Shown here: positions 1-9,720 of the stretch, one piece after another | Layout: each line of letters starts with the position of its first letter | Position numbering within the stretch: position 1 is the stretch's first letter | NCBI RefSeq assembly: GCF_032854445.1 | Contig: NC_088298.1 | Coordinates: 857,474-921,473, forward strand | Direction: 5' to 3' | Source: Liolophura sinensis | Taxonomy: Eukaryota; Mollusca; Polyplacophora; Chitonida; Chitonidae | DNA: 64,000 bases | The notes under the pieces: model-generated | What the model saw: only the letters and a program-made list of their open reading frames with translations | What the model was told of the DNA's origin: nothing | The model's database searches: none | Program-made: the position numbers and the translations under genes

Positions 1-1319
1 GTAAAAATTTAATAAACTTATGTTAACAGCATCTGATAGAACCATCCCTAAGACCTCGATCAATCCCAAATTCAAAATAAACCCTGGTACGATAATGAAT
101 GCCGCAAAGCCATAAAGGATCGTAACAAGGCCGGCGCTGATTAATCATTGTCCTAATAATAATAATTTAGACCAGGTTGGTGTATCGACAGCTAAGCCTC
201 GTCGATTTATTAAGTCCAAGAGACGATCTTGTTGGCGAAATTTTGTTTCAGGCGTTACGTCAAAATCACCCATGCGTAAGGTCTGGAACATGGTTCAGAA
301 AATTAAGAGCGCAAACAATACAGCCAAAGTTCAGCATTTAAGAAGTGGAGACACTTTATTAACATCTCCATCCGATATAGCGAATGAACTATATGAAACA
401 ATATCTCAGAAATCTTCCGCTGAGAATAACACTGCTGAGTTTCAGCATACTGAAAAACAAAAGGAGAAAATGCAATTGGTTTTTTCATCTAATAATTTAG
501 AAGATTATAATCGACCCTTTTCCATTGAAGAGCTTCAAGCTTCGTTGAAAAAGGCACACGATACTGCGTGCGGACCAGATAATATATATTATAAGCTTCT
601 GAACCATTCAATATCTGAGTCACTTGAGACTCTCTTGGACATACTTAATGATATTTGGCTAACTGGTAAATTCCCGTATTCATGGACGGAGGCGTGTATT
701 ATCCCGGTTCCTAAACCGGGAAAGGGTCATGCTGATCCAAATAATTACCGTCCCATAGCTCTTAGCAGCTGTGTCTGTAAGACTATGGAACGGATAATAA
801 ATGATAGGCTTGCTTGGTGTTTAGTAACAAACCATTTAATATCTAATACACAGTGTAGTTTCCGTAATGGTTTCATCAGTAATAAACATTTGGTGTATAT
901 TTTTTTTTACCTTGAAAAGCCCTACTACACCACATGAAAATATAGTATTTTAAACCACCTCGCGGATATAGGCCTGAAAGGAAGATTACCGATATTTATG
1001 TGTGAATTTTATCTGATCGTCAGTTTAAGATACGGGTGGGGTTCTCTCTTTCTGACTATTATGAGCAGAAAATGGGTGTACCCCAGGGCAGCATTCTATC
1101 GCCTACTCTGTTCAGCATAAAAATAAATAGTCTAGCTAAAACATTAACATCTGGTATAGAAGGCTCTTTGTTTGTTGATGATTTCCTTGGATGCTACCGT
1201 GCCAAAAAAGAATGAATAACATCGAACGTCAGTTGCAGATTTGTCTCAATAAGATCGAGAAATGGCCAACTGAAAACGGTTTTAGATTTTCAATGTCTCA
1301 CACCGTCGGCTGAATTATA
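1..1319 (+). mobile_element. I-like non-LTR retrotransposon copy A (ORF2 fragment)
   Basis: This is the middle of an ORF2 and enters from beyond the left window edge. The first 270 bases match the endonuclease-RT linker of the other copies. Bases 272-937 read as the start of the reverse transcriptase: IIPVPKPGKG, NNYRPIALSS and TQCSFRNG are recognisable. Frame changes then lead through the palm region, with VPQGSILS-like and LFVDDFL-like sequence near 1080-1190. Homology stops near 1313, at the position equal to STSKTVG in the intact copy. Stops and frameshifts make it a dead copy. The family call (I-type, RNase H-bearing) comes from better copies in this window. Confidence 0.85.
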
Positions 1320-1329
1320 TGAGGATTTG

Positions 1330-1825
1330 TATTTGATTTATGATATTTACGTAGATCGGTTGTGGAAGAAGCCAGGAGAGTCTCCGGAAAAGTAACCGGA
1401 GCTATGTCCCCTACTTTAATATTGGCCTCCACAGTATGGTCCTTAACACGAGTGCCGAACGAAGGGATCTTGTTAGGAGCATATTTGTCTACATATAACG
1501 GATTAAAAACACAGTCGTCGGCAGGGTTTGTTGGATGAGCTGTAAGCTTTGTAGCTCATTGAAGGCTCAATTTTATACGCCTGTGATTTAAAGGAGGCTC
1601 GTCAGCCTCTACGTATAAACTCTCTACCGGCGAGGTTCTAAAAGCACCAAGGCTGAGCCTCAGACCTTGGTGATGGACGGGATCCAACACTTTGAGATAT
1701 TATTTCCTCGCAGAACCGTAAATGATGGATTCATAATCCAATTCAGACCTCATCAGAGAACGATATAAATTAAGTAAAGTGAATCGGTCAGCACCCAAAT
1801 CGATGCTTGTCAAGACCTTAATTAT
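1330..1825 (-). mobile_element. I-like LINE copy B (ORF2 thumb region, inverted)
   Basis: On the minus strand this matches the RT thumb/connection segment of the family, from the DIIKVV position at the right end to DLRKYNKS at the left. It lies head-on to copy A. The order of the segments does not fit a twin-priming inversion, because the 3' part is inverted downstream of the 5' part, so it is more likely a separate fragment or a later rearrangement. Its right end meets the PLE in a short shared GAGAGCCT-like overlap. Confidence 0.8.
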
Positions 1826-3007
1826 ATCGAGAGCCTACTGGATTCCTAAAATGCATAAAACCCCATACAAGGCTCGATATATGGTGGGTTTAAGACGTTG
1901 CACCACCAAACTCTTGTCAACCCGACTTACGACAGCGTTACGAGAAGTAAAGCCATTTTGGAATAAGTATTGTTGTGCCATAACAAAACATTCAGGTGTC
2001 AACTGCATGTGGATTCTTAACAACTCCAAACATCTTACAGAGGAACTTGATGCTCATATGCATATACCATACAAAGGCGTATCCACATGGGATTTCTCTA
2101 CTTTCTATATTACAATCCCTCACAAAGATCTTACTAAAAGAATATCGTAGTTAATTGTCTGGGTATTAACTAAAACAGGTCACCGTTACATTAACGTCAG
2201 AAGCAATAAGGCTTTCTTTAGTTCTGCTATTTATTTAGTTCTACTGTTTATAAAGGTTACCACTCATGGGATGTTACATTATTTATTGAATTACTTGAAT
2301 TCCTCATTAATTGGAAATTCGGGGATACCATTTACCAACAGTGCGTAAGTATTCCAGTGGGTACCAATTGTGCGCCTCTTTTGGCAGACCTATACCTGTT
2401 TTCATACGAATACGACTATATGCAGAAATTATTTAGAAGTAATATCTTTACAGCTCGATCCTTTTCATTTACTAAGCGTTACATTGATGTCCTACTGGCG
2501 TGAAATAATCCCCATATTGCTGAAGCGGTGAGGGAAATCTATCCGCCTCCATTGAATTTAAAGGAGACAATAGATAGTTCTGATTGTACATTTTATTTGG
2601 ATCTATATCTATGCAAAGACCAACAAGGTCTCCTTTCACGCCGCCTTTACGACAAAAGGGATAATTTCAATTTTGATATTGTAAATTATCCTTATTTGGA
2701 TAGCAATATACCAAAGGCTCCTGCATATGGCGTATACATATTTCGCCTTGTAGCATTTGTCAGATCTTGCGTAATTTGTGATGACTTTAATCTGAAATAT
2801 CAACTCTGCCCGGCATCACTGAAAACTGATGACCGCTTCTGTCTTGTGTTACCAGCATTATTTCCTATTTGTATAATTTTTTACATACCTTTGTCCTTGT
2901 GAGCTAGTGTTAAGCGTTGTTTTGGATATGGATCTTGCGATTATCGATTGGAAAACCCTTTGCGAACTACGAATGGCATACGAATGTCGGATATGACGCT
3001 TATATTT
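1826..3007 (+). mobile_element. Penelope-like element copy P1, internally deleted
   Basis: The plus strand encodes PLE reverse transcriptase blocks. IPKMHKTPYKARYM and the strand leading to STWDFSTFYITIPH lie in 1835-2150, MGTNCAPLLADLY-like sequence is broken near 2340-2400, and LDLYLCKDQ..LLSRRLYDKRDNFNFDIVNY and YGVYI lie in 2528-2800. Near 2804 the coding sequence (NLKYQ) jumps straight into the element's 3' UTR (TCTGCCCGGCATCACTGAAA). That UTR then runs to the usual 3' terminus, GAATGTCGGATATGACGCTTATA, near 3003. Frameshifts and stops are frequent. No GIY-YIG endonuclease is visible. PLE RTs use target-primed retrotransposition; the family call rests on these motifs. Confidence 0.8.
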
Positions 3008-3583
3008 TCAAGGTTGACAAATATGGACACCACATGTTCATTATTTTTAAAACCATCACGAATAAAAGTTTCAAATCGAACAAGGTGATCTAAAGTAGAT
3101 CTACGTTGCAGAAAACCACATTGAATATTAGAAAGTAACTTGTTAGTTTCAAGAAACCAAACAAGTCTATCGTTTAACATCCGTTCCATAGTCTTACAGA
3201 CGCAGCTGGTAAGAGCTATGCGACGGTAATTATTTGGATCTGTATGATTCTTAATTGGTTTAGGGACCGCGATAATACACACGCCTCCCTCCATCATGGT
3301 GGAAAAATAACCAGTTTTCCAAATACCATTAAGTAAGTCGAAGAGGCAAGTGGCTCAGTTGATGGATGATTCAGAAGCTTATAATAAGTATAATCTGGGC
3401 CACACGCAGTATCATGTGACTTTTTCATAGCAGCTTTAAGCTCTTCAATGGAAAAAGGACAATTATTGTCTTCTAAATTCTTAGAAAAGAAATATACGAA
3501 CCTGGTTTAAATCATCAATATCAGGACAATGACTAAATTTGCGCTCGGCCTTTTTACGGTCCTGAATGGCCTTACGACAATCA
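3008..3583 (-). mobile_element. I-like LINE copy C (RT fragment)
   Basis: The minus-strand RT segment includes CIIAVPKPIKNHTDPNNYR, the IALTSCVCKTMERM block and the IQCGF..RRSTLDHLVRF block (2941-3297). Upstream in the sense direction it continues to the linker TTATAATCTTCT-type region, but about 300 bases of linker are missing around 3490-3500. It ends exactly where the 5' UTR of copy D begins, so D may have inserted next to or into C. Confidence 0.8.
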
Positions 3584-4185
3584 CCCCCGTGGGTTTCCGG
3601 GGTGATAGGAATAGGACCTCAGCCCTCTAGACAAGTTTGTCGTAAAAGACAACTACCCTAGAGCTCTCCTGTGTGAGCCCGGTGAATATAATAGGCTCAC
3701 ATCTTCGCGGTTGTGTGAGAGGCAACCGGAAAGCGACCTGTTTCCCGTGGGTTGCGACCCGTAATCTCCGAGGACGGGATCCTGGTGGCTGAGGGCGTGT
3801 TGGTCTTACGAGATGCTCACGTCCAACACGCCACTTTGGCCCTTACTTGGAGAGAGACGGGAGGTCGGATGGGCCCGGTCCGATCAATCGGCTGGTCACG
3901 TCAAGCCCTACACATGATCCCGTTTGTCATTTCTTTCACTGACTGTGATGTGAAGTTGGTATTTCCCCAAATGCTCTTGTTCGGGGTCAGTGTAGAAGGC
4001 GGTGGCTCATGGATCAATCGAGTAGATTGGATTTAACCTGTCGGTATAACTCAATCTGTTCAAGTATACCTTGCGTGGATTCCATGTTTCTATTCTCTGC
4101 TGGTCATCCGCAGAGGTAGATTCGCCGCTGTTGGCACTCCGTGGCGGGTGTGGGGCACGTGAGGTGAAATTAATAAAAATATATC
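3584..4185 (+). promoter_or_regulatory. LINE 5' UTR (copy D), structured
   Basis: This segment starts with the G/C-rich hairpin CCCCG..CGGGG and contains three paired motifs: CTCTAG/CTAGAG (3625-3663), TTGTC/GACAA inside it, and TGTGAGCC/GGCTCACA (3672-3701). The same block precedes ORF1 at 20648 and 36970 and is found alone at 19903 and 16381 (minus), so it is the element's 5' leader. In I-group elements the 5' UTR holds an internal promoter; that role is inferred here, not seen. Confidence 0.65.
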
Positions 4186-5310
4186 ATGACTACCCCTGAA
4201 ATTATAACAGTGGCTGCTAAGAAAAGAAAAAATGAAGTTCCCCTAGATACTGAAGGAGGAAATAATTGTTTTCCTACCTTCTTAGTTATATCTAATTAAA
4301 AAAATGAGGGCCAAATGAAAATAAATCCATCTGTTTAAAAAAAAAACAATGGAAAGTTACGCAGGAACTTTAAAACAAGTTAAAAAAATGAAATCAGGAA
4401 ACATTCTGTTAGAATGTTCCAGAAAACAACCATATGTAAATTTACTAAAACTTCAAAATATAGGAGAGCTGCCTGTTTCTCCTCATAAAACATTAAACTG
4501 CTGTCATGGTATAATTTGTGACAGAGACCAGGACCTTACCGAAATGAATGGACAACAATTAACTAAAGAACTAAAACACCAGAGTGTAATAAAGGTAAAA
4601 CTCTCCATAATTAAGAGAGACAAGAAACTGATGAAAACGAACATTTATATGTTAATATTCAATAAAATATCGCTTCCGTCATCTATATTTATTGGACCGT
4701 ATAATGTAAGGGTGGAGTTATTTATTCCGAACCCCACCCGGTGTTTCTCCTGCCAGCGGTTTGGGCATGGCAGGAGTTACTGCCGCAATACACTGGTGTG
4801 CTTTAGATGTGCGGAAGCAGGTCACGTGGGCTTCGACTGCACAAAAACAGTGAATTGTAGTGGAGCCCACATCGCCTCTTCAAAGAACTGCCCTCTCTTC
4901 AAACAAGAAAAAGAAATCATAACCATAAAATGTAAAAATAATATATCATATCAGGAAGCGAAGGGTGTGGTCTCTGCCACGCATGGCCTTACTACATCTA
5001 CATATGCAAATGTTGTAAACACACTATGTCCTAATAAATTAATATCCCATAAACCAGTAGAACCTTCACGGAAAGCAACGGGTGACAAAAATAAATCAGA
5101 CAAAAATCATAAAAAGGTTAAACCTAGTGCCCCCTAGGAGCGTCCCTCTAAGGCCACTAGGGACCCAATCGTTGGAGGACATTGATCCTTCAACTTCATA
5201 TGCAAAACCCCGATGGATACATCATCTGCACCTTGGAGATGTCTTAGTAGATCACCCAAAACAGGTCATCCTCGGTCCAGACATAAATCCCATAAAACCC
5301 AATACGTCTT
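4186..5310 (+). pseudogene. LINE ORF1 (gag-like, CCHC zinc knuckles), copy D
   Basis: ORF1 encodes the nucleic-acid binding protein that packages LINE RNA. The likely start is the ATG at 4186 (MTTPEIITVAAKK). In-frame TAA codons lie at 4297 and 4336, followed by a shift in an A-run. From 4349 the frame is open to 5137. It has an RRM-like N-terminal part (SGNILLEC, HKTLNCCHGI) and a knuckle block at about residues 126-175: CFSCQRFGHGRSYC, CFRCAEAGHVGFDC, then a degraded third knuckle ending in SSKNCPLF. Another frame carries the C-terminal tail (5082-5310). ORF2 follows after about 10 bases. Confidence 0.85.
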
Positions 5311-5320
5311 CTTCCATAAT

Positions 5321-5995
5321 GTTTTCCTTAGACAAAATTATACAGTGGAATTGTCGAGGTCTAGTTTATTGAAATAACACAGCTAGTTCAATCTTTAAAT
5401 CCAGTAGCCCTGTGTCTTCAGGAAACTCACCTGAAGAAATTTGACACAGATAAAATATCTCTTAAAAATTAGACACTTTATAGCACTTATTCTAATGAGG
5501 AAGAGCGAGCTTGTGGCGGCTCTTCTATTTTCGTAAATAATAATATAATTCACAGCCCTGTTCATCTCGTTACTGGAGCTTCAGGTTGTGGCCGTCCGTG
5601 TTTCTTTGTGGGAAACACTTATGTTCGCTATATATTTCCTCCTCATTCTCTTTATGAGTCTCTGAATTACATAACTTGAAAAAAACAGCTGCCATCTCCT
5701 TTTTATAATTATGGGGAATTTTAATGCCCATAACCGTTATGGGGTAGTAATAATATAAATAATCAAGGCAAAATATTAGAAGACTTTTTTTATCGAAAGA
5801 TGAACTCTGTTATTTCATTGATGGTTCTAATACCTATGTAACATCCAGGCAATGCTTCATATTCTGCTAGCGACGTCACTATCACGGATTCATCACTTCT
5901 CCCGGATTTTTCTTGGAAAGTATATGATCATCCCTGTGGGAGTGCCATTTTCCTATTATACCAGAGCATATCACTTCTAATTCTTTACAACGTAT
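5321..5995 (+). pseudogene. LINE ORF2 endonuclease domain (APE type), copy D
   Basis: The apurinic-like endonuclease nicks target DNA to prime reverse transcription. ORF2 probably starts at the ATG at 5321. The first motif IIQWNCRG is visible at 5336-5362, the LQETHL block near 5417-5440, the MGNFNAHN block (normally GDFN) near 5711-5735, and a SAIDLTI/DHFSI-like end near 5860-5970. Several frameshifts interrupt it, and the GDFN block reads GNFN, so a key acidic residue is lost. Confidence 0.75.
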
Positions 5996-6309
5996 AGCTA
6001 GGTGGAAATTCGATAAAGCAGACTGGATGAAATGTTGAGATGTTCTGTGCGGCTGACATCTTTGCAGAGAATATCCATGCTGCGCATGATTCCTTTGTTA
6101 AAATTTAATAAACTTATGTTAAAAGCACCTGATAGAACCATCCCTAAGACCTCGATAAATCCCAAATTCAAAATATACCCTGGTATGATCAGGACTGTCG
6201 CAAAGCCATTAAGGATCGCAAAGGGACGCCGAGCCAAATTTTAATCATTGTCCTAATAATAATAATTTAAAACCAGGTTCGTAAAATTATTAAAGCTCGT
6301 CGATTACTC

Positions 6310-8073
6310 ATGTCCAAGAGACGATCTTGTTGGCGAAATTTTGTTTCAGGCGTTACGTCAAAAACACCCATGCGTAAGGTCTGGAACATGGTTCAGAAAC
6401 TTAAGGGCAAAAACAATAAAGCCAAAGTTCAGCATTTAAGAAGTGGAGACACCTTATTAACAACCCCGTCTGATATATCCAATAAACTAGCTGAAACAAT
6501 ATCTCAGAAATCTTCCGCAGAGAATTACACTTCTGAGATTACAGCATTTAAAAAACAAAAGGAGAAAATAAAATTACCCTTTTTGTCTAATAATGTGGAA
6601 GATTTATAATCAGCCGTTTCGATTGAGGTACCTAAAACTTCATTTAAAAGGCACATGATACTGCGTGCGGCCCAGATAATATATATTATAGCTTCTGAAC
6701 GATTTACCGTCTGATCCACTTCAATTATAAGCGTCAAATCCGACATTCATATACCATTCGTAGCCCGTAAAGGGCGTTCCAAGTCGATAATCGCAAGATC
6801 CATTGCCAAAACAAACGTTTTACACTAACTCCCAAAGACAATGGTATGTAAGAAATTATACAAATAAGAAATAAAGCCGGTAACACACAAGAGAGAAGCG
6901 GTCATCAGTTTTCAATGATGCCGGGCAGACAATGAATATTCCAGGCATGAATTCAATATCAAAGTTCAAATGCGTAGTCCGTGAATGAGTTCCATGTCAA
7001 ATAACAATTAAATAAGTATCTCAGTCGCGCTTTAATTGCAACTGTTCATAAAGGCATCATGCTGATGTAACTAGCATGGCTACCTTTACTGCCCCTAGCC
7101 CCAGGTTAAGCGGTATTAGATACAGTTTAAAAATGACGAGCGTTACGGACCCTAACCGATCAGATTGTGATTCAAAAGTAAGGGACGATTACGTCTTTTC
7201 CGTTAATATGTAAAGATCTCATGCTACAAGAGGCGCCATCTGTTATGTTACACATGATATACAAGACAGACTCTCTTGGACCTGCTTAATGATATTTGGA
7301 TAACTGGTAAGTTTCTATCGTCATGGAGGGAGGCGTGTATTATCCCGGTTCCTAAACCGGGTAAGCATCATACCGATCCAAATAATTACCGTCCCATAGC
7401 TCTTACCAGCTGCGTCTGTGAGACTATGGAACGGATGATAAACGATAGACTTGTTTGGTTTATGGAAGCCAACAAGATTTTATCTAATATTCAATGTGGT
7501 TTTCGTCAAGGTCGATCTACTTTAGATTACCTTGTTCGATTTGAAACTTTTATTCGAAATGGTTTTATTAATTATGAACATGTGGTGTCGATATTTTTCG
7601 ACCTTGGAAAGGCCTACGACACCACATTGGAATATGGTATTTTGGAAGACCTTACATATGGGCTTACCTGTATTTATATCTCATTCTTTATCTGATCGTA
7701 ATTTTAAAGTACGGGTGGCTCTCTGGCTCTCATGAGCAGGACATGGGTGTACCTCAGGGCAGTATCCTTTGACCAACACTGTTTAGCATAAAAATTAAGG
7801 CTAAAACATTGACACCTTGCACTGAGGGTTCATTATATGTTTCTTATATGCCACCGTGCTAAAAATATGAATAACATCGAGCAGCAACTGCAGCTTTATC
7901 TCAATAAGAGCGAGAAATGGGCAGTTGCCAATGGTTTTAGATTTTCAACGTCTAAAACCGTCAATATGTATTTTTGTAACAAACAGAAATTTCATCTAGA
8001 CCCTGAACTTAATTTTTATGGTGAACCAGTGAAAGTTGTTGGAGGAAAAAATTTTTAGGGGTTGTTTTTGATA
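6310..8073 (+). pseudogene. LINE ORF2 reverse transcriptase, copy D, interrupted
   Basis: The N-terminal RT part reads at 6310-6609 (KTPMRKVWNMVQKLK and onward). After the PLE insertion it resumes at 7276 (DLLNDIWITGKF) with PVPKPGKHHTDPNNYRPIAL, IQCGFRQGRSTLDYL and FFDLGKAYDTT up to 7690. It then continues in another frame past the GVPQGSIL block, and 7837-8058 carries the NGFRFSTSKT segment. The YVDD box is damaged (SLYVSYMP-like reading near 7835). A deletion then joins the palm to the GAFRTSP segment near 8077. Confidence 0.8.
6722..7264 (-). mobile_element. PLE 3' UTR fragment P2, inserted in LINE copy D
   Basis: On the minus strand this is the 3' UTR of the PLE. It ends, in sense direction, with GAATGTCGGATTTGACGCT near 6722 and matches 44213-44760 (minus) and 32706-33165 (plus). 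The LINE RT sequence stops at GATCCACTTCAA and resumes at GACTCTCTTGGACC, which shows insertion into D. It is strongly 5' truncated, with no RT coding left. I could not define a clear target-site duplication. Confidence 0.8.
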
Positions 8074-8289
8074 AGAAATTGGTGCTTTTAGAACCTCACC
8101 AGTAGAAAGTTTATACGTTGAGGCAAATGAGCCGAATTTATATAATCGACGTATAAAACTGAGCCTTCAATATGCTACAAAGCTTAAGGCTCATCCAACA
8201 AACCCTGCCTACGACTGTGTTTTCACTCCATTATATGTAGACAAATATACTAAATGTCCTAACAATATCCCTTCGTTCGGTGTTCGTTT

Positions 8290-8935
8290 GTTAAGAACCA
8301 TATTGTGGAAGCCAACATTAAACTTGGGGACATAGCTCCGGTGTCTTTTCCGGAGTCGCCCCCATGGCTTCTTCTCCAATCTAAATTGATATTTGATCTA
8401 CGTAAATATAATAAATCCAATACAAATCCTCTTATAATTCAGCAAGGTTTTTATGAAATTAAGGCTAAATATTCGGATTATAAATTTATATGTACTGATG
8501 GGTCAAAAGATGGGGACAGGGTTGCAACTGTAGCTGTCTTAGAGCAGCGAGTTGCTTCTCTTCATCTTCCATCCTCTGCGTCAGTCTTTTCTGCAGAGGC
8601 CAGGGCTATACTCCTGGCCTTATCATATGTTTCTTCTGGGCATACCCAGAGGCAGTGATATGCAGCGACTCGCTTTCTTGCCTTTTGGCACTTAAGAAAA
8701 CCGTTGATTTAAAAAACCGTTGATCCTCGAAATATTAGCTATACATAGAAAACAAATTGAAAGAGGTAAAGATATCATACTCTGCTGGATACCAAATCAC
8801 ACTGGTATCCATGGAAACATGGTTGCCTTTGGCAGGGTGAATAGGTCTAGCAGATTTACAATGAACTGCATGCCATTTATCCTGTCTTTGGGTAAAATAA
8901 TTATACTAGTGAAAAGTCTCGTAGAGACCAAGTAA
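8290..8935 (+). pseudogene. LINE ORF2 RNase H domain, copy D
   Basis: The RNase H domain removes the RNA strand from RNA:DNA hybrids. CTDGSKDGD (first catalytic Asp) and SAEARAILLAL (catalytic Glu) are intact in 8305-8658. The frame then changes, and a duplicated AAAACCGTTGATT disrupts the DSLSCLLA region near 8670-8725. ILCWIPNHTGIHGN follows (8720-8935). Compared with copy I at 26416-28422, this copy keeps the better active site but has the worse frame. Confidence 0.8.
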
Positions 8936-8985
8936 TTTTAACAAGGTGTCGTATTGGGCATATTCATCTAACACATAATTTCATA

Positions 8986-9720
8986 CTAGATGGGAACAGT
9001 GCTCCCGAGTGTGTTTAGCATGAGCTTGTGTGTTAGATGAGAATGCCCAACACGACACCTTGTTAAAACTACTTGGTTTCTACGAGACTTTTCGCAAGTA
9101 TAATTATTGTACCCAATGACAGGATGAATGGCATGCAGTTTATTATGGACCTGCAAATTCCATTCACCCTGCCTAAGGCGACAAATATATTTAAGAATAT
9201 TAGACTTAAAATCATTATATGGTATTTTAATTTTTGACAAAGGTTTAGTAAGGGCCGCTTTAGCCTCCCTGTCTACGACTGTATGACTTGGTATCCAGCA
9301 AAATATGATGCCTTTACCTCTTTTAATTTGTTTTCTGCATATGGCTAATATTTCGAGGATCAACGGATTTTTAAATTCATTATTCTGTCCTGCCAAAAGG
9401 TAAGAAAGCGAGTCGCTACATATCATTGCCGCCTGGGCATGCCCAGAAGAAACATGTGAGAAAAGATTGACGCAGAGGATGGAAGACGAAGAGAAGCAAC
9501 TCGCTGCTCTAAGATAGCTGCAGCTGCAACTCTGTCCCGTCTTTTGACCCATTAGTATATACAAATTTATAATCCAAATATTTAGCCTTAATTTCACCAA
9601 AAAATTTGATTTATTATATTTACGTAGATCAAATATCAATTTAGGTTGTGGAAGAAGCCATGGAGGGGACTCCGGTAAAGACACCGGAGCTATATCCCCT
9701 AGTTTAATGTTTGCTCCCAC
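8986..9720 (-). pseudogene. LINE ORF2 RNase H and C-terminal part, copy E
   Basis: The frame begins with GANIKLGDIAPVSLPESPPW and DLRKYNKSN, has a scrambled first RNase H strand (the TDGSK Asp motif is frameshifted), then ICSDSLSYLLAGQNN and CWIPSHTVVDREAKAALTKP (HGNTVAD shortened to VVD), and ends in SNILKYICRLRQGEWNLQVHNKLHAIHPVIGYNN. The last ~30 residues run through the palindromic junction into copy D, so the end of this frame is not native. Confidence 0.75.

Larger units (their letters stand above)
3584..9018 (+). mobile_element. I-like LINE copy D (near full length, decayed)
   Basis: In order: 5' UTR (3584-4185), ORF1 (4186-5310), ORF2 endonuclease (5321-about 5995), linker, RT (6310-8073, split by a PLE piece at 6722-7264), a deletion of the palm-thumb region near 8075, and RNase H (8290-8935). 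The copy stops at 9018, just after CAGTGCTCCCGAGTGTGTTT. The ORF2 C-terminus and 3' UTR are therefore missing. The RNase H domain places the family in the I group of non-LTR elements (I/Nimb-like), not the Jockey or CR1 clades, which lack it. Both ORFs are broken. Confidence 0.88.

Noticed and set aside
1-1825. Twin-priming inversion joining LINE copies A and B
   Set aside because: Twin priming inverts the 5' segment upstream of a sense 3' segment. Here the order is the opposite, so it does not fit.
3752-4036. A 94-codon frame in the LINE 5' UTR
   Set aside because: The matching leaders at 20820 and 37134 read differently and break at different places, so no conserved peptide is supported.
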